Source: Candidatus Obscuribacterales bacterium
GTDB taxonomy: Bacteria; Cyanobacteriota; Vampirovibrionia; Obscuribacterales; Obscuribacteraceae
Direction: 5' to 3'
Assembly: GCA_020050685.1 (NCBI GenBank)
Contig: JAGVKG010000069.1
Coordinates: forward strand, 62,001-126,000
DNA length: 64,000 bases
Below, piece after piece: positions 59,151-64,000 of the stretch. The position numbers were made by a program, and so were the translations under genes. The notes under the pieces are model-generated. The model was not told the DNA's origin, ran no database searches, and saw nothing but the letters and a program-made list of their open reading frames with translations. Positions within the stretch are counted from its first letter, which is position 1. Each line of letters begins with the position of its first letter.

Positions 59151-59519
59151 ATGAGTCCATTGTATATGATAGTTTTATGCGCGACGCTCGTGTTTGTTCT
59201 TCCGATGATCGGACCGCGCATCAGCAGATGGCTAGCGCGAAAAGACTTTGCGAAACTCGGACTTACAGAAAGAGAAATCGAATTCGCGGTTCGTAGAAAC
59301 CTGTTGTCTGAGCACCGTCTTTACGAACATGTCGTTCGAGAGTTCTACTTGAAGAAAACGGAGTACGTGGAGACGCTGGATAGCATCTGCGTGAACTACC
59401 ACGAACTTGTTCATAAGCTAAGCAACGCGCTACCCCTAAACGATATGCGCGAATTGGACTACGAAATCCACAACTCGCTCGCACACGTCCGAGAAACAGG
59501 CGTGTACACAGAAAGATAA
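59151..59519 (+). CDS. Small membrane protein
   Basis: 122 residues, AGGAGGG before the ATG. N-terminal transmembrane helix (LYMIVLCATLVFVLPMI) followed by a basic, helical soluble domain (RISRWLARKDFAKLGLTEREIEFAVRRN). No family was recognised. The next gene follows after 24 bases with a similar anchored design, so both likely work together. Confidence 0.7.
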   Translation: MSPLYMIVLCATLVFVLPMIGPRISRWLARKDFAKLGLTEREIEFAVRRNLLSEHRLYEHVVREFYLKKTEYVETLDSICVNYHELVHKLSNALPLNDMRELDYEIHNSLAHVRETGVYTER

Positions 59520-59543
59520 CTAAATAATCGAAGGAGTAAATTT

Positions 59544-60008
59544 ATGTACCAAGCTATCCTGTATTGGCTATTCGGCATCTGCGCTGTTGTAGGTGTTGGG
59601 TGGCTTGTGAGGCGCGAAGTAGAGAATGCCGAGGGTGAGTACATTCGCAGAGTCGTGACCTCAATGGCAAATCGGGAGGATGCGGACCGCACAATATTGG
59701 AACTTCAGCAACTTGCTTTGCGGACCGATGTTAGCGCGCAAGATCGTCGGGATATTAGAGCTTTTCGTAAAGAGCTAGAGATCTTGAAGGAGACAAATGC
59801 ACTTTCGTCTAATGACGTGACAGGTGTGTTTCCGGCAGATACTTTTGCTGGTATAAGGGCGCACGTTTTTGCAAAAACCTGCGAAATCGATGTTCCTATC
59901 TCCGGATCTGGTGCCGTGCTAGCCGTATTGACGGCGGCGGGAGCCGAGCTGCACGAATCTTGGCAAAAGTACGTCGATAAAAGGGCTCGGCGTGAGATGA
60001 ATCAATAG
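59544..60008 (+). CDS. Small membrane-anchored helical protein
   Basis: 154 residues, AAGGAG before the ATG. One N-terminal helix (ILYWLFGICAVVGVGWLV), then a charged helical domain (ADRTILELQQLALRTDVSAQ, DRRDIRAFRKELEILKETNA) and an Ala/Gly-rich hydrophobic region (SGSGAVLAVLTAAGAELHE). Co-transcribed with the preceding gene. Unknown function. Confidence 0.7.
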   Translation: MYQAILYWLFGICAVVGVGWLVRREVENAEGEYIRRVVTSMANREDADRTILELQQLALRTDVSAQDRRDIRAFRKELEILKETNALSSNDVTGVFPADTFAGIRAHVFAKTCEIDVPISGSGAVLAVLTAAGAELHESWQKYVDKRARREMNQ

Positions 60009-60453
60009 CTCGCATTTGCTAAGAGTAAAGGAACCAGCTTGTCTGTTTTCATTACTCTTGCGTCAAAACTACTACTGGCACTAGCAGGTACATTTGTAAT
60101 TGTGCATTTCGAATGCAAAATTGCAAGTAGGGCTCTTCGTCAACTTGCTTGCTCTTCCAAATTTCTTAACCAAACCTAGTGCAGCGGTGCGTGGTTAGCG
60201 CATACGCAGTTTTCCCAATGTGTTCGCCCTTAACCTTGAAAGTGTAGAAGCTCAGTTGCTAGGGTTTGGTGTACGGTCATACATCAACCATTTTTGTTTA
60301 AGCAAACTACTTAGCGGAAAACCCAAGCACCATTAGTCATCGCGAGAATATCAAAGAAGGGCAACGCCCTCCGAGATGTAATCGCGATGGTTAATTGCTT
60401 GGATGGATGGTGGCCGACCGTCGTCAACACTTCTTTTTGGAGAATCATAAAGT
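60009..60453. other. Gene-free leader region of the DUF4139 gene
   Basis: 445 bp without a supported gene. It has a TTAGCGCATACGC element near 60199 and AT-rich DNA, and ends with GGAG before the 60454 start. No clear TAGGTT motif was seen. Confidence 0.45.
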
Positions 60454-61833
60454 ATGAAAAACCCGACGAAAACAGTTGTCACAATCGGAGAGATTTCAAC
60501 TGTTGAAACTACTCACGAAGTTCACCTGGAGAAGGGACGCAACAGAATAAGGTTGGAGGTCCCAAGTCAATACGTTACGAGTTCGTTGCGAGTACTTTCC
60601 GAAGACTTGAAATTGTGCAAGGCCATAAGCCCACCTAGCGATCTCGAATGGCGGATCGACGAGTTCAAGACACTGATCAACACCGAAGTGAGAGTGACAA
60701 GCGCAGCGAACCTGGCGCTCGCAATTCAAGGCATACTCACTGATGTGATGGAAGACGGCTCGATCATTTTAAAGGATGCTGAAGGCTTCTCAACGAAGTT
60801 GTCGCTCCTCAATGATTCGCTGATCTTCTCTTTGACGATACCTCTAAAAGGGGAGCGAAAGGGACTGGATACAATCATCCATGCGCCGGCCGCTGGTAAA
60901 TATTCTCTGCGTCTGCTCTATCAGACTAGAGGACTGAGTTGCAATCCAACTCTGACCGCAATTTATGATGGCGCAAGCGTCATCACCAAGCTGAACCTGA
61001 CTGCTTCGATCAGTAACACCAGTGGTCTCGGCTTCAAAGGTGCGCAAGTTAGATTGCAGCCTGGGAACATGATTGACGACAACGATGGGGTGCAACCGCA
61101 CGCTTTCCGAGCCTCTTCAAAGTCTCGCATGGAATCTGCTTCGGACGATAGCGGCGATGCTTCCGTCACCAGCGTCGGAGAGCAAAAGATGTATGAATTT
61201 CCCGAGTCGATGGATGTTCCGAACGGACAGCCATTGCAGGTCGATGTTCTGTCTGTGAGGACGGTGCCGGTGCGTAAGGAATTCTATGTGCCTGCTCAAG
61301 AGTCATGGAACCGCCAAGAGCAAAGTGAGCCACAGCCGGTAGACGTGCGACTCTGGTTGAACAGCGATTCTGAAAACACACTCGATGTAAGTCTGCCGGC
61401 ATGCCGCGTGGAAATCATTGAGAATGATGACAAAGGAAACGCGTCCATAGCCTTTGTCAGCTACATGGAGGCTCTCGCTGCAGGTGAGAAACGTGCACTT
61501 GATCTCGGCCAATCGACCGATGTCAAATTTCTGCGTCGGTTGGAAGACGCGAAAGAGAACCTCGAGATTTCCGAAGGGAAGATGGTAACTGAAGAGAGAT
61601 GGAGCGTGACAATCTTCAACCATTCTGAAGAGAAGGATGCCACAGTCCGAGTCGAGGAGAAGTTCGAGAGGAAGTTCACGATTACGGATCGCGGTCCTAA
61701 AGATCGTGGTCTGCAAGAAGATGGAGCCACTCGCGCCCATATTGAAATCAGCACGCCGGTAAAGGCAGGTAAGAAGCCGGCAGAAAGGACTGCCTACTTC
61801 ACCGTCCAAATCGACGAGCCGATGGAAAAATAA
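60454..61833 (+). CDS. DUF4139-family protein
   Basis: 459 residues, no signal peptide. Central DUF4139 pattern: KYSLRLLYQTRGLSCNPTLTAIYD, then LNLTASISNTSGLGFKGAQVRLQPGNM and the proline-flanked YEFPESMDVPNGQPLQVDVLSVRTVPVRKEFYV, finishing with the Ig-like EERWSVTIFNHSEEKDATVRVEEKFE. These proteins are beta-sandwich rich and of unknown function. Usual members carry an N-terminal signal and a coiled coil, which are missing here, so this one may act in the cytoplasm. Confidence 0.82.
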   Translation: MKNPTKTVVTIGEISTVETTHEVHLEKGRNRIRLEVPSQYVTSSLRVLSEDLKLCKAISPPSDLEWRIDEFKTLINTEVRVTSAANLALAIQGILTDVMEDGSIILKDAEGFSTKLSLLNDSLIFSLTIPLKGERKGLDTIIHAPAAGKYSLRLLYQTRGLSCNPTLTAIYDGASVITKLNLTASISNTSGLGFKGAQVRLQPGNMIDDNDGVQPHAFRASSKSRMESASDDSGDASVTSVGEQKMYEFPESMDVPNGQPLQVDVLSVRTVPVRKEFYVPAQESWNRQEQSEPQPVDVRLWLNSDSENTLDVSLPACRVEIIENDDKGNASIAFVSYMEALAAGEKRALDLGQSTDVKFLRRLEDAKENLEISEGKMVTEERWSVTIFNHSEEKDATVRVEEKFERKFTITDRGPKDRGLQEDGATRAHIEISTPVKAGKKPAERTAYFTVQIDEPMEK

Positions 61834-61903
61834 ATCCGACACCGACTGCACGGAGCCGAGAGATAAGCGTCATCATTCGTACGGGTGGTGACTAAACCTG
61901 CAT

Positions 61904-61951
61904 GTTAGCCGCCGTTGTCCTTGGTAATTCCAAAGGACTTCGGCGGCTAAC
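61904..61951 (+). terminator. Long hairpin after the DUF4139 gene
   Basis: GTTAGCCGCCG...GTCCTT / AAGGAC...CGGCGGCTAAC, a stem of about 17 pairs in two blocks. The T-run is weak. Confidence 0.55.
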
Positions 61952-62035
61952 GTAGGACAATTAGGATTGTCGCGTGAATCCACGGGCTGGTTGTATCTAC
62001 CGAGTTGGGACTATCTGTCCTGAAGGAAACTGATA

Positions 62036-62482
62036 ATGGATATGGAAACGGAAAAAGCGATCACTATTCCGAAATTTTGTTTGGTGAGTGATCTGGTGGA
62101 TGAAGATGGTGAGGGGCCGACTCGGGACATCGAGCCCGAACGACTTCTCGTAATTCTGGACGATATGGATTATCCCACTGAAGATGATCTGTTCCGTCCG
62201 TGGAAAGTTGAAGGCTACGGTCTTCCTCCCCAGCCCAACGCAGTTGAAATTTTTGATCCCAAGGAAACTATGGCTGAGCTGGAAAGGCTTGGTATGGTGT
62301 CTGAATTTGAGAAGCGACGCAAGGTCGAATGGGGCAACAAAGAGATCATGCGTGGACTTGCTGGGGCGGTGCGAATCAGCACTGCCATCCAAAAGAAATG
62401 GATACACATTCGGGTTATAGGCTTCCAGGCCTACGCTTGTGGGTTTATTCTATTTGTGAATAGACCTGCGCAGACCGAATAG
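62036..62482 (+). CDS. Unknown small protein
   Basis: 148 residues, GAAGGA before the ATG. Acidic first half (PERLLVILDDMDYPTEDDLF), helical middle (PKETMAELERLGMVSEFEKRRKVEWGNKE), hydrophobic end (GFQAYACGFILFVNRP). No known family. Strong terminator follows. Confidence 0.68.
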   Translation: MDMETEKAITIPKFCLVSDLVDEDGEGPTRDIEPERLLVILDDMDYPTEDDLFRPWKVEGYGLPPQPNAVEIFDPKETMAELERLGMVSEFEKRRKVEWGNKEIMRGLAGAVRISTAIQKKWIHIRVIGFQAYACGFILFVNRPAQTE

Positions 62483-62500
62483 TCATCTGTAGCAAGTACT

Positions 62501-62534
62501 AAACAGGAGACAGAAAAACTGTCTCCTGTTTTTC
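62501..62534 (+). terminator. Intrinsic terminator
   Basis: AAACAGGAGACAG-AAAAA-CTGTCTCCTGTTTTT; a 13-bp stem with U-tract. Confidence 0.92.
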
Positions 62535-62874
62535 CGCTTTTCGCACTTTTTTTGGGCCTTTTTGTCGAAACATTGTCAGATTTGCGAGCATTGGGACCTC
62601 TAAATCCGGCTGGTCTTGGCGAAGCTCGCGTGACGCGTAATCACCACACTGATCTCATAGTAATTATTGTTTTTACTTTCAATAGATCTGTAAGTTGCTT
62701 TTATATAGGTCAATTATCCAATCGACCAGGAAATTAGTTAAAACACCGGAAACTCTTTGTTGATATTGCGATTGCCAATTGTTAGCTTCCCAATCGGGCA
62801 GCTTGCAATATCACGGCAGTTCTGTGCTTCGCGTTTTTAGTATCGGGTTTGCTTAAGCAGTCGAGGTTCGGTTT
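62535..62874. other. Intergenic region with third degenerate repeat copy
   Basis: About 62657-62760 aligns with the AT-rich repeats at 52397 and 58111, including TAAGTTGCTTTTATATAGG (62691-62709) and GGAAATTAGTTAAAACACCG. It leads into the 62875 gene. Confidence 0.6.
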
Positions 62875-63438
62875 ATGTTTGCAATGTGTCTTTTGTTGAT
62901 ACTTGTTTTAAGTGTTGCATGTCTCTTCGTCGTTCCTTTGGAAGAAGAGCGTCTGCCGATTGGTGCAACGATTGTTCGAGATGAATTTGGTCGTGTGATT
63001 AGCAGCGAAGATGCGAATGGGCGTGCGATTCTCAACGAGGTCTTCTACTCAAGTGACGAGGATACGGTGCCGAGTTTAATTACGGCTTTGAGCTGTATTC
63101 ATTTCGTGCGCGTGCCGGGCAATCGTTACATTCGCGTCTACCTGGATGGAATATCCAGACGCGAAGTCACCGATCTGCATCTTGACCAAGAGTCCGGCGA
63201 TTTCCGTTGGACTGGTGTGTTCATCAACGTCGACACGCTCGATCTTTACCGACAGCAAACAATTGTCGGTGTCGACCGCATCAAAAAAATCAGGCTGCCT
63301 ATGGAGGGCGAACTATGTTCGAAGAAGAAATCGGTGAGCGTGGTGACGAACGCATTTCAACCAAAACAATCGTCTTCCTGGGCAATGTCAAACACGAAAA
63401 CGAGAACATCGTCACCCGACATCAAGCTGGCTTCCTGA
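62875..63438 (+). CDS. Membrane-anchored protein, 3' end probably run on
   Basis: The frame gives 187 residues. Residues 1-145 look genuine: an N-terminal hydrophobic helix (MCLLLILVLSVACLFVVPL), then GATIVRDEFGRVISSEDANG and a strand-rich part (YIRVYLDGISRREVTDLHLD). The last ~40 residues (SKKKSVSVVTNAFQPKQSSS) look like a shadow of the overlapping 63315-63449 frame, which has better coding character and its own ribosome binding site. The true stop may have been lost by a small indel. Confidence 0.6.
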   Translation: MFAMCLLLILVLSVACLFVVPLEEERLPIGATIVRDEFGRVISSEDANGRAILNEVFYSSDEDTVPSLITALSCIHFVRVPGNRYIRVYLDGISRREVTDLHLDQESGDFRWTGVFINVDTLDLYRQQTIVGVDRIKKIRLPMEGELCSKKKSVSVVTNAFQPKQSSSWAMSNTKTRTSSPDIKLAS

Positions 63439-63449
63439 GCGCCAATTAA
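63315..63449 (+). CDS. Small protein overlapping the previous gene
   Basis: 44 residues, MFEEEIGERGDERISTKTIV at the start, GGAGG seven bases before the ATG. Codon third positions look more gene-like than the overlapping frame. Unknown function. Confidence 0.5.
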   Translation: MFEEEIGERGDERISTKTIVFLGNVKHENENIVTRHQAGFLSAN

Positions 63450-63652
63450 TTCACAGCCGATGCAATTTGTGTGTACATCATACAGGGCATCGATGCTGCT
63501 ATGCGCCAATTTAACTAAGGCGCGATCTGCGTGTGCATAACGAGCTGTTCGTATCCAAGCTGTCGAACTTGGATACGGCTTTTCTTTTGAGCACGTGTTA
63601 CTACATCCGAAATTCCGCCACCAGCGGAGAACATTTTTATTGAGGTTGAATT

Positions 63653-64000
63653 ATGATTACCGAAGAAATGAAAGCTACGACTAGGGACCAACCGGCCATT
63701 GTCGATGCGTTTTGCGCAAACATAAAGGATCACTTGCGCATAAATCTCATGCGCGTGTCTGATGAGCAAATCATCAGCAAACTCGGTTGTGACAGAAAGA
63801 CCGTTGAGATGCTCCGGGATAAGAGCCAGCATCCTGCGCTTGATGTCAGCCTGGAAACTCTGGGAGTTTGGGTCTCAAAACTTGGGTACACAATAGTGAC
63901 CCAGGTTCTTCCCGTTCGTCCCTACCATGGGCTTGGCGCACCCGAACCGCGGAAACGAAACGATCGCCGTATGCAGTATGGCTATGGTGTCACGTCCAAG
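63653..64000 (+). CDS. XRE-like helix-turn-helix protein (cut by right edge)
   Basis: 116 residues before the window ends. GAGG lies eight bases before the ATG. Residues ~30-80 (LMRVSDEQIISKLGCDRKTVEMLRDKSQHPALDVSLETLGVWVSKLGY) match a helix-turn-helix of the XRE type as used by HigA-like antitoxins and phage repressors. The C-terminal part is basic (GAPEPRKRNDRRMQYGYG). Confidence 0.68.
   Translation, partial: MITEEMKATTRDQPAIVDAFCANIKDHLRINLMRVSDEQIISKLGCDRKTVEMLRDKSQHPALDVSLETLGVWVSKLGYTIVTQVLPVRPYHGLGAPEPRKRNDRRMQYGYGVTSK

Noticed and set aside
11553-63449. Integron-type cassette array
   Set aside because: Single genes followed by hairpins look cassette-like, but orientation is mixed, no integrase is present and the hairpin ends (for example GTTAGCC/GGCTAAC at 61904-61951) do not match the attC core consensus.

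Overview
The window looks like a chromosomal stretch of a free-living Gram-negative bacterium in the wider cyanobacterial lineage, most likely a non-photosynthetic one (Vampirovibrionia/'Melainabacteria', perhaps Obscuribacterales). This is inference. It rests on a Ycf45-type R3H/AAA ATPase next to an aspartate-fold Orn/Lys/Arg decarboxylase, no photosynthesis genes, many unrecognised single-copy proteins and a large, repeat-rich intergenic fraction. No rRNA, tRNA or CRISPR array was seen.

The recognisable backbone is short: a DUF900-like alpha/beta hydrolase (0.2-1.4 kb), a macro-domain protein (2.9-3.5 kb), the decarboxylase and the R3H ATPase (6.8-9.9 kb), TldE/TldD (33.0-35.9 kb), a MATE transporter (47.2-48.7 kb), an archaeal-type prolyl-tRNA synthetase (54.9-56.4 kb) and a DUF4139 protein (60.5-61.8 kb). 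Around it lie accessory blocks (11.5-33 kb, 37.4-46.8 kb, 49.4-54.8 kb, 58.4-64 kb). These hold mostly unfamiliar proteins, usually in one-gene units with a strong ribosome binding site and their own hairpin terminator. Several carry a signal peptide, lipobox, membrane segment or coiled coil. Recognisable folds among them are two HExxH proteins, two HAD-fold proteins (one without its nucleophile Asp), a methyltransferase, a trypsin-like protease, a DUF3298-like secreted protein and a regulator made of three LuxR-type HTH repeats.

Ten toxin-antitoxin or TA-like modules are scattered through the window: AbrB/PIN (broken), RHH/PIN, BrnT-like x3, DUF4258-like/DUF2283, Phd/PIN, YefM/YoeB, MazEF and HicAB-like. 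There is also a decayed mazEF copy. Two promoter classes can be read from repeated upstream sequence. Five TA operons (the three BrnT-like, HicAB-like and DUF4258-like) plus two paralogous coiled-coil genes each follow a near-identical element, GAACTT (or GAACGT) - 15/16 bp - GTCTT(T)ATA, which resembles an ECF (sigma-E-type) promoter. The PIN, YefM/YoeB and MazEF modules instead have palindromic or repeated sites and, in two cases, sigma-70-like boxes. A second motif, roughly TAGGTT(G/C)AATTTATAT, stands 140-310 bp before many accessory genes and always points towards them, implying long 5' leaders.

Short palindromic repeats of the GGGGCGAGGC/GCCTCGCCCC type and a second repeat family occur between genes. 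In two places they sit in frame inside genes (MATE transporter, decarboxylase). A 10-mer, AGTGGTGGCA, occurs at least ten times, far above chance, in coding and non-coding DNA on both strands. The best candidates for an undescribed system are the shared ECF-like regulon of TA modules and coiled-coil proteins, and the long-leader accessory gene set.
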